This document shows, one piece after another, positions 1 to 11,577 of a DNA stretch of 64,000 bases. Below the pieces are notes generated by a model. It was not told the origin of the DNA. It searched no databases and saw nothing but the letters and a program-made list of their open reading frames with translations. Position 1 is the stretch's first letter, and every line of letters begins with the position of its first letter. The DNA comes from Oasisia sp. SBJ-2009 (lineage: Eukaryota; Annelida; Polychaeta; Sabellida; Siboglinidae): contig OZ024861.1 of NCBI GenBank assembly GCA_964017155.1, positions 30,737,976 to 30,801,975 on the forward strand. Direction: 5' to 3'. The translations under genes were made by a program, and so were the position numbers.

Positions 1-65
1 TAGGTTTCCGCTAATACAAAATTGTTGTTCATGCGTCGCTACCATGTCCAGTATGTAGGCATCAT

Positions 66-478
66 AGGTCTTCCGTGTGTCCCGATGTGTTCGCGTGTGT
101 CCGTGTCTGTCCGAACGTGTTTGTGTGTGCCCGTATGTGTTCGCGTGTGTCCGTACGTGTTTGTGTGTGTTCGTATGTGTTCGCGTGTGTCCGTGTGTGT
201 CCGCCTGTGTTCGTATATGTTCGAGTGTGTCCGTGTGTGTCCGTATGTGTCCGCGTGTTTTCGCGTGTTTCAATGTGTGTCAGTATGTCTCCGTGTTTGT
301 CCGTGTGTGTCCGCGTGTGTCCGCGTGTGTCCGCATGTGTCCGTATGTGTTCGCGTGTGTCCGTGTTTGGCCGTGTATGTCCATCTGTGTCTGTGTCCGT
401 CTGTGACCGTTTGTGTGTGTGTTTCCGCGTGGGTCCGTGTGTGTCCGTGTGTGTGTGAGCGCGTGTGTGTGTGCGTGA
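66..478. repeat. GT-rich minisatellite
   Basis: Imperfect tandem repeats of about 6 and 12 bases built on GTGTGTCCG/GTGTGTTCG. The plus strand has very few A residues. Several frames on both strands stay open (Cys/Val-rich one way, Thr/His/Arg-rich the other), as expected for a low-complexity array, so I do not call a gene. Confidence 0.9.
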
Positions 479-1084
479 CATGGCGTCATAATATTAAACG
501 TATGGTATTCACGGTTTTCGAAGATGACCTATAAATACATGTGTTGTGTGCTGCTTTAATAAAGATGTGCAAAACGTATTGGATGATTGTGTTCTCTCTC
601 AGTATAAGAACAAGAATAAGTATCATCCACCCTGGTCCCATTGGTCAGTTTGTTAATGTTTCTTACGACACAAAACATTTTCCTAATCAATTCTAAACAA
701 ATCTAGAAAAATCTTTGGTGGTGACGTCAATTCTGAAACTACGTTAGACGATAGACCCATAGAGCGAACAAACAGCCACTAATTAGGGTTTGACATCGAA
801 AAAACGTTGGCTTTGCCTACTTCCATAACATAAATTCTTGTAAAATGGTGGTGTCTGTTATAGTAATCATATTACGTTTTGTGTTTCGCGGCCATAACCT
901 TGGCAAATATTCATATTTTAATAAAGTCAAAGTGGTAATTTCGTAACATTTACGTTGGGGTTAACTGATGAAACAATTGTTATGTTTTTCTCCCGGGACA
1001 AAAACAAAACAATTTAAAAAACAATTGATCAATTAACCCCAACTTTTTTCTATGTCAAATCCTAGTTAACCTAAACAAATTATG
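479..1084. other. No gene seen
   Basis: AT-rich non-repetitive sequence after the minisatellite. I see no convincing coding frame, RNA gene or transposon end. Confidence 0.5.
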
Positions 1085-1315
1085 TGTCTAACCCTATTTA
1101 GTGGTTGTTTTGTCAGCTAGATGGCGCTGGCATGTAATGTAATGTTAGGGTTATCCGCTAGATGGCGCTAGCTGTTAAAGTAGCGATGTCGCAACCCAAG
1201 TGTGTACTCTGTCTAACCCTAGTTAGTGGTTGTTTTGTCCGCTTGATGGCGCTGGCGTCTAATGTAGTGTTAGTGTTATCAGCCAGATCGGGTTAGCGTC
1301 TAGTTAAGTGAGGTC
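1085..1315. repeat. Two-copy tandem repeat related to the A/B/C flank
   Basis: A unit of about 126 bases occurs nearly twice. Each unit contains a TAACCCTA...TTAGTGGTTGTTTTGTC stretch followed by a GCTAGATGGCGCTGGC-like core. A similar core (CCGCTAGATGGCGCCAGC) occurs at about 2085, 43260 and 59832 in the segmental copies, so this is probably a dispersed repeat. No coding potential seen. Confidence 0.6.
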
Positions 1316-1580
1316 ACAACCGAATATTATTCTAGATTGTGTTTAGAAATAGAAAAAGTCTATGTCGTAAGATGAACCACCAAGTGTGTCGTTTTATGAT
1401 CGAAGGGTTCACATTCACATAGCTATTAGCCCCAGGATGGGTCCAGGTTTTAAAATAGTGACGTCACAAACTAACATTTTGCTCGATTTGGTTGAGAAGT
1501 TATACTAGTGACTCAATAAGTATGCATACCTGACATGATTCTCACCTGAAAACGTTAAAAGTGGTGTTATGGCAGTGTTC

Positions 1581-1931
1581 GGCTCGGCTCGGCTCGGCTC
1601 GGCTCGGCTCGGCTCGGCTCGGCTCGGCTCGGCTCGGCTCGGCTCGGCTCGGCTCGGCTCGGCTCGGCTCGGCTCGGCTCGGCTCGGCTCGGCTCGGCTC
1701 GGCTCGGCTCGGCTCGGCTCGGCTCGGCTCGGCTCGGCTCGGCTCGGCTCGGCTCGGCTCGGCTCGGCTCGGCTCGGCTCGGCTCGGCTCGGCTCGGCTC
1801 GGCTCGGCTCGGCTCGGCTCGGCTCGGCTCGGCTCGGCTCGCCTCGGCTCGGCTCGGCCCGGCCCGGCCCGGCCCGGCCCGGCCCGGCCCGGCCCGGCCC
1901 GGCCCGGCCCGGCTCGGCTCGGCTCGGCTCG
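1581..1931. repeat. GGCTC pentanucleotide array
   Basis: About 70 tandem GGCTC pentamers. One run of eleven GGCCC variants lies at 1856-1910 and a single GCCTC unit at 1841. The array starts exactly where copy A stops matching copies B and C: the shared sequence ending CGCGCCGAAA continues as unique sequence in B (about 43440) and C (about 60003) but as the pentamer array in A. Frames reading as SARLGSARLG are artefacts of the repeat. Confidence 0.97.
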
Positions 1932-4545
1932 TTTCGGCGCGACAGCTTTGTCTCTTTGTCGTATTTTACTAAGTCACCCTTTCTATGCGAAAACTGTGGC
2001 GCTTTCGATCATAAAACGACAAATGTGGCGGTTATAATACGTCATAGAACATTGTGTTAGGTTGTGACACTGCTACTTTAAAAGCTGGCGCCATCTAGCG
2101 GATAACTCGAACACTACAACAGACGATGATCTATGTATGTTTTTGTCCCGGGGACAAAAACCTTTCTGAACATGTTGAGACTATCCTCTTGTTGAGGATG
2201 GTCACAAAATGATCGCTCAATTAACCTTAAAGGATAAACAAAGTTAACTTTTACGTGGCATACACCTAATAGAGTTAATTTTAACACCCAGTTTAACACC
2301 CAGCCATCCAAATTCTATGCGCTACCCCATCTTAGACGAAGAATGACGTCACGACGGTGATCGAGGCGCTCTCCACGTAGATTCCCTGCATAGGGTTTGG
2401 CTGTTGTCATGAAATGGCTGCAACTCGGCAACGCGCGTAACATGCTGATGACGGTAAATATAAAGTTGTCTATTATTGTTATCGCTGAAATCATCCCATC
2501 AACTGATGATACATGTCTACATCAAAGCATTTCTCCTCAAAATGGACCGAGCAAAGTGCCAAACAGTACGCCCGCAATTCACCAACGTGAATCCATTGCT
2601 TCAATACTACTGGATGTTTCAACTATTATTGCAACCGTATGCCGAACACGAAGGCATACTTACTAAAGTTTACCATAGATTTAACCACAGATTTAGATAT
2701 ACGTCTATAAGCAGCTGCTAGATGTCACGCCAACTGAACGAACTGTCAAAGACTCGAAGTTGTTGACCCTTAACAACGTCGCCGGAAACTGACCGAGATA
2801 TAGAATGCCGCGCGCTGAATGGCCAAGCCAAATTAACCCTTCACCTATGGCGGCGTCTAGACCATCGTGGATTTCGTTAGAATTTTAGACTTTAAAGTCA
2901 CATTCTGAGTAAACCGCTGACGTTAAGAAATTGAGTATATGTGGAAATTGTTACTTTGTATCAACTCTATTAGGTGTATGACACGAAGCCGTAGCCTTTT
3001 TTTGTCCTTTAAGATAGTTAAACAAACACCAAAATAAACAAAACTAATCAGTGCTCCTCTAATGGCATATCCATAGACATATTATAGACAGAGATTAAAC
3101 CGCATTTTAACAGAAGTAAACAACACTTTGACAACAATGATGCACACGATTTTAATTAATTTCTCAGTAGGTATTTTATTATCACTGTTACATTATCACG
3201 CACACATCGGTATCACTACTACATTATCACAAGTCGGTAAACATGTGCAACCGTAACCCTAGCGGGAACATTTCTAATCAACTCAAAAGTAAATAATAAT
3301 AATTTAATGTGTCTAACTAGGAGTATATTACTAGATTGCTTTCTAGATGAATTCAAAAATGTTCTTTAAACACAAAGCATTACCTGAAATTGCTTTTATT
3401 ATGTTATTGCATTACCTGTAAATTATAACAACTGTGTTTCTAGGTTACAACACTTCACACAAGTACTCTGTAATACTACACCACTTTTCGAAACAGGCGA
3501 AATATCACCTTACAATTTTCACTACGGCCGAAACCTGCAACTCGCCTAACCAAGACCGAACAGCATTTGTTTAGAGGTAAGACACTTTGTAACAAGTATT
3601 ACAGAGATCTAGTTGCATTGTGGATTAACACTTAACTGAGTAACCAATGCATATCCTACTTTGGGTGTATCATACTGATGAGGCTTTTTCAACAACACAA
3701 TCTTAATACTTAATAATATTCTGGCAAAATTAAAGAAATGTCATACAAACAACAGCCATTTTGATTGTTTATATTCCACGCAAACTATAACTAAAACATG
3801 GATTTGTCTTTAAACATTGACCAAGCGAATTTCTTGAATGTACATAATGTTGTCTGGTACTGTATGTTCGTACAATAAAATTTTGCAGGAAGCAGTGTGT
3901 TCTTTCATGTGAAAAAACTGTCCCTACTACCATAGACCCCCGCCCGGAGGTACCGGAACGGCTTACAAACTTTTCCCTATCCTCCGGGACAAAGAGTATA
4001 CACGTTGCACGATGTTGCCCAATCGTCAACTGAGTTGTGTCACGCCAGAATCTGGGACAACATCCGACCTGAAGAACTGGTCCGGTGTGTGCGAAAAAGG
4101 AGAGAAAAGTTCGAAGTTTTGGATAAATCCAAGGTTGAATGAAAACACAAAGACTACATTTATACAATACAAATAAAGTCTTAAATAAATAAAAAGCCTA
4201 CGTTTCACTACTTTGCAGCATCACATACAGATAGAAACGTGCACGCCAGCAATTCAGATGCGAACTGAAGGTTTTATATTTCAGAAAATCAGTTATAAAA
4301 ACAATAAACCATACATGTAACCAATGATTTCAGAAAACAATTGACACTAATAATCCAACCATTCATATAACCACCGGAATTTTAACCCAGTACAGTATAA
4401 GATACATTTACATAAACATAAATACACAATGAAATCAGTATTCTTTTATATGTAAATATTATATAACCTTTATAATAAGTATTATTGCATACGCTGGAGT
4501 TCATATTATCTTCTATCATATGGATCTGGATGAGGAAATAAAGTT

Positions 4546-5230
4546 ACCTCACCTCACCTCACCTCACCTCACCTCACCTCACCTCACCTCACCTCACCTC
4601 ACCTCACCTCACCTCACCTCACCTCACCTCACCTCACCTCACCTCACCTCACCTCACCTCACCTCACCTCACCTCACCTCACCTCACCTCACCTCACCTC
4701 ACCTCACCTCACCTCACCTCACCTCACCTCACCTCACCTCACCTCACCTCACCTCACCTCACCTCACCTCACCTCACCTCACCTCACCTCACCTCACCTC
4801 ACCTCACCTCACCTCACCTCACCTCACCTCACCTCACCTCACCTCACCTCACCTCACCTCACCTCACCTCACCTCACCTCACCTCACCTCACCTCACCTC
4901 ACCTCACCTCACCTCACCTCACCTCACCTCACCTCACCTCACCTCACCTCACCTCACCTCACCTCACCTCACCTCACCTCACCTCACCTCACCTCACCTC
5001 ACCTCACCTCACCTCACCTCACCTCACCTCACCTCACCTCACCTCACCTCACCTCACCTCACCTCACCTCACCTCACCTCACCTCACCTCACCTCACCTC
5101 ACCTCACCTCACCTCACCTCACCTCACCTCACCTCACCTCACCTCACCTCACCTCACCTCACCTCACCTCACCTCACCTCACCTCACCTCACCTCACCTC
5201 ACCTCACCTCACCTCACCTCACCTCACCCC
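4546..5230. repeat. GGTGA (CCTCA) pentanucleotide array of copy A
   Basis: About 137 nearly perfect tandem pentamers, GGTGA when read on the gene strand (minus). It sits at the position of the arrays in B (41096-41611) and C (53421-54312), with the same outer junction (TAACTTTATTTCCTCATCC on the gene strand). In A the inner edge has advanced into exon 3. Open frames reading HLTSPHLTSP are artefacts. Confidence 0.97.
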
Positions 5231-5293
5231 ACCCATATCGTACGGCTGCAACTTGTGGATCGCGATTGTATAGGTGCTGAGCATATTAAGTGC
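5219..5293 (-). pseudogene. Truncated exon 3 of galactosyltransferase copy A
   Basis: The exon begins at 5293 after the acceptor TATTGCAG, phase 0, and matches exon 3 of B and C for 20 codons (ALNMLSTYTIAIHKLQPYDM). It then runs directly into the GGTGA array, which adds GGVR and an in-frame TGA at 5219-5221. B and C continue for another 46 residues, including the conserved YLVYHLK segment, so copy A lacks the conserved C-terminal part. With no 5' exon found upstream on the minus strand, A is most likely a pseudogene fragment, although exon 2 itself is intact. Confidence 0.8.
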
Positions 5294-5545
5294 CTGCAAT
5301 AGGAAGGCAAGAAGACATCATACTGCTATAAGCTTCTGCAATAGGAAGGCAAGAATACATCATATTGGTATAAGCTTCTGCAATAGGAAGGCAAGAATAC
5401 ATCATATTGGTATAAGCTGCTGCAATAGGAAGGCAAGAAGACATCATATTGCTATAAGCTGCTGCAATAGGAAGGCAAGAAGACATCATATTGCTATAAG
5501 CTGCTGCAATAGGATGGCAAGAAGACATCATATTGCTATAACCCA
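5294..5545 (-). repeat. Six tandem 42-bp copies of an intron 3' end with splice acceptor
   Basis: Exact period 42, with units starting at 5294, 5336, 5378, 5420, 5462 and 5504. On the gene strand each unit ends with the pyrimidine-rich acceptor of exon 3, CCTTCCTATTGCAG (one unit has CATCC for CTTCC). B and C have one copy. The A intron is 698 bases against 489 in B and C; removing five units gives 488, so the array fully explains the size difference. In the exon 3 frame each extra unit contains a stop, so use of an upstream acceptor would truncate the protein. Confidence 0.93.
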
Positions 5546-5991
5546 AACAACAGAGCACGCCTGTATAATATTGATGTATTTGTCTGAAATGCTATGGCTA
5601 AATCGGCGTCATCATTTGGGGGTGTGGGTGAGTTTAACAATTGAAATTATGTGTGGGTATAAAAATACAAAAAGACGAAAGTGAGAATTTTTCAAAATGT
5701 TTAGATATGTTGTTCATGGTGACTTTTTCAAACTGTTTAGACAGTTTGTTGCCATGAAAACGGCAGCCATATTAAAAAAAAATATTATTTAGTTTTTATA
5801 AAACTGCTATATTTCAGTGTTGTTTATTAATTTGTATTTAATAAAAGAGTACGTCAGATCCATGTAACAATTGTGTTGTATCACAATAGCAAATTAGTAC
5901 GGTTACATACAGCAAGAACAGTACTAGTTCTACTTTTTAAATGACGTTATCGTGACCCATGCGCTACCTATGAGAACATGTCATAACTTAC

Positions 5992-6638
5992 AGGAAGGGC
6001 GCCATCCTTTCCAGTGTCGTTTCTATGTTCCAACAAGCGGGGCGAGAGTATAACTGGGGTAATGTGGAATCGTCTACGACCCATTGAGTCCGTGGTCTTG
6101 CCAGGTTTCACCCCCAACAGTTCCATGCATCTTCCAAATTTGATGTCTTCAGCGCCGAGATCGTCATCGCATAAACCTTTCTCTCTGGCGGCGAACCTTC
6201 GTAGCGCTTCCCGACTGACCACGTATCCTGGTCCACCGCCATTGTACCCCTGTTTCATTTGATGCATGAACGTGTGTCCGAAATACACCGGCTCGGATGC
6301 ATTTTGTGACGACAGAAAGTAGCGGAGATTCTCAACGAAGACGTATGAGTCGTCATCTGCCTTCATGAACCAATCAGCGTCGTTATAATGGTGTTTATAG
6401 ACATAATCGAATGTCGTCATCGTTTTCATTGTCAGGTGCCCTCTGCCCGCTTTCACGTTGATGTCGATCGTTGGAAATTTGGCGTTTTTGTGCTCGTTCG
6501 CGAACAACACTTTGTTGAAGCGACGCATCCACGTGGCGCGCACGTGCACAGCCTTCTTGTAAATGTTCTCCTGTGACGTCATCACCCAGCACAGCACGCG
6601 CACCCGATTGTAGAGGTCCGGTTCCAACGAGGCTTCGC
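5992..6638 (-). pseudogene. C1GALT1-like galactosyltransferase, exon 2, copy A
   Basis: Core-1 synthase family (GT31) enzymes add galactose beta-1,3 to O-linked GalNAc in the Golgi lumen. This exon encodes most of the catalytic domain: RVRVLCWVMTS near the start, a KAVHVRATW motif, the metal-binding MKADDDSYVF (DxD) motif, YFGHTFMHQMKQGYNGGGPGYVVS, and EDIKFGRCMELLGVKPG. Its acceptor is ATTTCAG at 6639-6645 and its donor GTAAGT begins at 5991. It is 647 bases, as in B and C, with no stop or frameshift. About 15 residues differ from B, including DDDS for DDDT. I call it pseudogene because exon 3 is cut by the pentamer array and no exon 1 is visible on this strand; an expressed truncated form cannot be excluded. 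Confidence 0.8.
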
Positions 6639-7926
6639 CTGAAATTTCGATAGGATAACTGTTAATGAGAGCAGATGTGTCGACATGATTCCAATGCTGG
6701 TAACGCCTCGTCTCAGTGAGTGCGTGAACAGTTACAATACCACCGTGTCACAATTTGCATTGTTATGTCCATTTTGAACATATCTGCATAATTTCGAAAA
6801 TCAGAAATTGTTTGTCAATAAATGCTACTACATAGACCGCGTGCAGTCAAATGCCTGCAATGGTAGCATTTTGAAACTTGGGTACCGGCATATTCCCAGT
6901 TAGACTTGATTAACCAGACTCCGTGAGGTGGCAGCACTTTTCAGCCCCTCAACTCTGCCAGGTATATTTCTGGGCTGCGATGTGTCCGACAGGGCGGTCA
7001 AACCACAGAATAGGGTAGAGATGCTGATTGACTTTCAAACAGAATTTGATATGACAAATTAAAAAGGATACCCTTATATAATACAATATTATAAAAAACG
7101 ATTTTCATTAAACTGATATTCACTGGCTGAACGGCTTTGTGTATTACAATATTCGCAAGCGTCTCGTGCCATTATAATTTTTCTGAGTAATTGTTTCAAA
7201 TAATGTTAATCTTAAACTGGCGATGAGCTTGAGATAGGTTATAAATGTCATAATAGGGGTGTAATTACAAAGTTGATTAGTCGTAAAGATATATGTACAA
7301 ACAGGAAGGTTGTGGTATTAGATCCATCCAACAAAATATTGTAGAATGTGAAAATTGGGCTAATCCCCGAACAATGGTGAACTAGCACTATAACATATTC
7401 AAATGACTACGGCAACCCAACTGTTAACGAAATAGTATTACTGTACATACACACAAAGCAAACACACCAAATCACCTAAACATCAATGAACAAACCATAA
7501 TAAATTAATGGTAACATAATACAGAGTACATAGTAATAATACGTAGCAAATATTAATAACATATCACATGGAGAGAGGCAGGGCCAAACTGCCAGCAAAT
7601 TTACTTTTAAAAAGTATCCGCACTAAAAACCCTGAACATTTAATGGAGGAAAATGCACAGGGAAAACCTCATGTACAAACTAATACAGCAAGAAGTGTAA
7701 CTATTCAAAAACTCTGTGAACAATCTCTCATTGATTCATATTGACAATACAGGTACACATCGTGCACAAGGTGAGCCATTAGACAACCATTGCTTTCTAA
7801 AGGAAGGTTGGTGGGTAATTGTCAAGAGAGCGCGGATGAAAACGTTTCCTTACTGTGCAATATAGAATGGCAAATGATTTGACTTTATTTTCGTCCAGCA
7901 CAAGCCGCCCTCCGCTAATCACCTGT
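6639..7926. other. Upstream part of copy A, no gene seen
   Basis: Non-coding sequence shared with B (38623-39665) and C (50667-51991). I looked here for a 5' exon with a membrane anchor like the one at 18118 and did not find one. Confidence 0.5.
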
Positions 7927-8145
7927 GGCCGGTTGCATGAAACACACCCAAGTTAGGCGGTAAAATTACCCCTAACTCTCTAGGTGTCACATAGCTGGGC
8001 GTCCGCATTGGGTGCGTTGCACAACAGCCACATAGATGCCGCCCAACTAGGAGATACCGGCACTAGTAACCGATAAGCGGATTGCCGCGTTTTGAGAACA
8101 AATCTTTCCGGAATTTAATTCATCTTTGACAGCAGTGGTGGTGGA

Positions 8146-8895
8146 AGCAGTGAGACAACAGCGACATTATAAGGACAACCTTTCTCATGCCGAGGTTATG
8201 GCCTTAATACAGGGGCCAGTGTCATGAAGCCGTGTAACTTTACGCGCAATTACGCGGTCTACTGGTCGCAGCTAACAGCGAATAGACAATGCAGCGTACG
8301 GCCGGTTTCATGAGACCAATTTAGCATTCGCGCCAGTAGCATTGACCCCCTTACGTCGCGGTGGGGAATCCCTGTATTTGTGATGTGTCTGAGCATCCTT
8401 TTTTTATTTCTAGCTGTGCCTTTGTCGTTCGTATAGCAAATGGGAAGCTATGATGAATGTAAAGGATATCCAGTGTATACATTAAAAATAATAATGTTGA
8501 GAGTGGGCGTGTCGGGAGCATACCGTACATTTTCAACTTCGGGAGCATACCGTAAATATTTCAACCAGCGTAACGTTACGCCTACTAAATACATGGTGCA
8601 GCTAAGTGCAACTATGGAGCAGACTCATGAAACGCAACTAGTATAACTTTACGACGTCTTAGGCTTACGACGGGTTATCGCCCGCTACGACGTCGTAAGT
8701 AGCCGCTATGAAACTGGCCCCAGGCATACAGTCAAATAAGTCGTAACTTATATTACAACAACTGTTACAAGGCCGATTGAAATCAACCTTGTCGAACAGG
8801 GACAGAAAAGGGGATGGAATGCTGTGACGGCAGAGGTCAGCGCACTATCGACGACGTGGCGGAGTGTGGAGGACCTAAATAAAAACTGGCAATGA
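8146..8895 (+). pseudogene. Myb/SANT-like DNA-binding domain remnant split by a MITE
   Basis: The first part (8146-8209) encodes VEAVRQQR...LSHAEVMALIQ. The MITE at 8213-8720 interrupts it. The second part (about 8785-8893) encodes LVEQGQKRGWNAVTAEVSAL...RSVEDLNKNW. This matches the usual layout of the Myb/SANT-like domain that accompanies Harbinger transposases: an N-terminal helix with E...LI..Y, then a GW.AVTAEVN segment, then a VE.LKK.W helix. Frameshifts make it non-functional. Family assignment is from recalled motif layout, not a search. Confidence 0.55.
8213..8720 (+). mobile_element. Harbinger-type MITE, copy 1
   Basis: Element of 508 bases with termini GGGCCAGTGTCATGAAG and CTATGAAACTGGCCC. 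It is flanked by CAG at 8210-8212 and 8721-8723. The host arm elsewhere reads AATACAGGCATA uninterrupted (for example 13381-13392), proving a 3-bp CAG target duplication. CWG target duplications and GGGCC starts are typical of PIF-Harbinger elements. The small open frames inside are not coding. Confidence 0.85.
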
Positions 8896-10993
8896 GCTTA
8901 TTTTTTTGTTTTCTGTTGATAAATATTTGAATAAAAGTGAATTTGAAATTGCATAACTGTGTTATTTATATAACAATTAAAATACTGTTTGCAGTGTTTT
9001 GAAATGCATTGAATGGAGTACTAAATTTGAAATATTTATTTTTTATACTAATTAATTCAGTTAATTAGTTGATATATGATCTAAGTAGTGCACCAAGTTA
9101 AGAGACCAACACATTCTAATTAAGACCAGCAGAATTAATAAATATGAAGACATTTATACATATTATGCAGTGTGCGTAACCTAATTTAGTATGAGAATAA
9201 ATATATATTAACTAGTCATGTAATAATAAATAAATAAATTAGTTAATAAGTGATAATTAGCGGGTAACCTTGACAGACAGAAATGTTTTTTGTAAAATAC
9301 CACAATGTCCATGAATATATGTTTATATAAATATACAATTTGTAAAACAAAAAATGTAATAAGTAAGACATAATTTAATAGTTATGTAATATTAATAAAT
9401 TAATCAATACTCGTATACAGACCAATACAAAAACAAAAGGCCATAATGTCCATGATTATGAAGATAATTACACATATTATTATGCAATATGTACAACTAC
9501 TACATTAATATAAAGTTACAAATATAAATTAGTAACCCATTTAATAACAATTTAATTAATTAGTCAATAGTTTATAATAAGCACGCCACTTTGATAGACC
9601 TACACATCTTAGCAATAAAGGCCAACATTTCCATATTTATGAAGATATACATACTGTCACTATGAACTGTGACCAAGTCACAAATCACACCCACGTTAGG
9701 GTAAATTACCCCTAGATGACACATAGCCAGTAGGTGCGGTTGCATGACACACACCCAGCTGGGTTATGTCACAAGTTACGCCCACATTTCTGGGGCAGCT
9801 CGAAGCAGCCCCAACTGCAGCAAGGTGACTCACAGCGCGTTGTATCAATAGCGGCAGTGGTGTACTGCTTGTATAAATTCTACGACTTCCTCATAATCAT
9901 GGACATAGGGGTGTTTACTTACATGTCAGTCTGTCAATGTGGAATTACTAAATTTTGACAAATTAAATTGCTATTATTATTATTAAATGATTTGTTACTT
10001 TGCATTTATTACCACTGTATATGTAATTGTACACGGTTCATAGTGACAGTATGTACATCTTCATAAATATGGACATCATGGCCTTTTTTGGTAAGATGTG
10101 TAGGTCGATCAAAGTGGCGTGCTTATAAACTATTGACTAATTGATTAAATTATTATTATTAAATGAGTTATTAATTTATATTTGTAACTTTATATTAATG
10201 TAGGTATACACATTGCATAATAATATGTGTAATTATATTCCTAATCATGGACATTATGGCGTTTTGTTTTTGTGTTGGTCTGTATGCAAATATTGGTTTA
10301 TTAATTAATTTATTAATATTACATAACTACTAAGTTATATGTCTTACTTATTACAGTTTTTGTTTTACAAATTGTATGTTTATATAAACATATATTCATT
10401 GACATTGTGGCATTTTAAAAAACATTTCTGTCTGTCAAGGCTACCCGCTAATTATCACTAATTAACTAATTTATTTATTTATTATTACATGGCTAGTTAA
10501 TATATATTTATTCTCATAATAAATGTGGTTACGCACACTGCATAATATGTATACATATCTTCATATGTATTAATTATGCTGGTCTTAATTAGAATGTGTT
10601 GGTCTGTTAACTTGGTGCACTACTTAGATAATATTAAGTAATTAACTGAATTAATTGGTATGAAAAATAAATATTGCAAATTTAGTACTCCATTCAATGC
10701 ATTTCAAAACACTGCAAACAATATTTTAATAGTTAAGTAAATAACTAGGTTGATTTCAATCGGCCTTGTAACAGTTCTTATAATATAAGTTACGACTTAT
10801 TTGGCTGTATGCCTGTATTAAAGCCACAATCTCGGCATGACAAATGTTGTCCTTATAATGTCGCTGTTGTCTCACTGCTTCCACCATGAGGACTGTCCGA
10901 GGTGAACTGAATTCTGGGAAGATTTGTTCTCAAAACGCGGCAATCCGCTTATCGGTTACTCGTGCCGGTATCTCCTAGTTGGGCGGCATCTAT

Positions 10994-11465
10994 GGCCGAC
11001 TTCGATTGAGCTACTCGAGTTACTCGCGTAACTCCAACGTGGTATCCGGTTTATGATAATTCAACTGCGCGCGCAGTACTACGCGCGTAATCCAACTGAA
11101 CACCGATGATCGTGATCACGGGCATAAACCCCTTATGTAAAAAAAAAAAAAAAAGTAATCTGTTGTTTAGTGTGTAAATTGTGACGTTTATGTTCTTGGA
11201 CTTTAATTATAATTCATACCATGTGTTGACTTTAATCCATATTGAAGTCCTTAAATGATTGTGTCATGTAATGTTTAATTAATTTCTTATGCGGTAGGGG
11301 GCCTACGTAAGTTACTCGAGTGAATCCTGTAAAACTCGCGATTGCCTCGAGTAACTAATCTAGGTCAAGAATGGTCACGTGCTCGAGTGATCTCGGCTGT
11401 TCGATTGGGACTCGGGTAGCCCTCGGGTTACGCGAGTTACTCGCGTAGCTCAATCGAAGTCGGCC
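10994..11465. mobile_element. Second MITE family, GGCCGACTTCG ends
   Basis: Element of 472 bases with terminal inverted repeats starting GGCCGACTTCGATTGAGC, followed at both ends by GAGTTACTCGCG-type sequence. It sits in the right arm of the foldback element. Other arms read CATCTATGTGGCTG uninterrupted; here TAT lies before and TGT after the element, consistent with a 3-bp target duplication with one change. It contains a 16-base A-run at about 11138. No coding capacity. Confidence 0.75.
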
Positions 11466-11577
11466 TGTGTGGCTGTTGTGCACCGCACCCAGTGCGGTCG
11501 CCCAGCTATGTCACACCTAGAGAGTAAGGGGTAATTTTACCGCCTAACTTAGGTGCGTGTCGTGCAACCGGCCACTG

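Larger units (their letters stand above)
1932..7926 (-). repeat. Segmental duplication copy A
   Basis: Reverse-complement relative of copies B (38623-44905) and C (50667-61484), recognised by the same order of landmarks: foldback element end, conserved upstream sequence, galactosyltransferase exon 2, intron, exon 3, pentanucleotide array, then 3' flank. It is more diverged than B and C are from each other (about 15 residue differences over exon 2). It keeps the segment about 6950-7240 that B has lost. It ends on the left at the GGCTC array. The 2330-4540 stretch inside it is 3' flank with no gene I can support. Confidence 0.9.
7927..11573. mobile_element. Long foldback (inverted-arm) DNA transposon with two nested MITEs
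   Basis: The outer ends are inverted GGCCGGTTGCATGA-type termini followed by AGTTAGGCGGTAAAATTACC. The arms run about 7927-9675 and 10031-11573 around a loop of about 355 bases; landmarks such as the TAAGACCAGCAG segment (9121) recur inverted on the other side (about 10580). Each arm has its own insertion (8213-8720 and 10994-11465). A Myb/SANT-like remnant lies in the left arm. The GGCC start and the Myb/SANT remnant suggest a non-autonomous PIF-Harbinger relative. A homologous end abuts B at 38622 and C at 50666, so it was part of the duplicated unit. Confidence 0.75.

Noticed and set aside
22..534. 170-codon Cys/Val-rich frame in the GT-rich minisatellite
   Set aside because: Low complexity; equally long frames exist on the other strand and in other phases.
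1561..2060. Frames of repeated ARLGS over the GGCTC array
   Set aside because: Array artefact; the flanking codons are not conserved in B or C, which lack the array.
4520..5302. 260-codon frame of repeated HLTSP across the CCTCA array
   Set aside because: It is the translation of a pentanucleotide array; all frames of such arrays repeat every five codons, and the true gene is on the other strand.
5294..5545. CRISPR array suggested by regular 42-bp spacing (and by the 27-bp array at 62170)
   Set aside because: The units are contiguous with no unique spacers, and the context is a eukaryotic intron.
8351..8646. Small frames (GSYDECKGYPVY and LPKLKMYGMLPT types) seen five times
   Set aside because: They lie on both strands of the MITE family and follow its copies; they are not genes.
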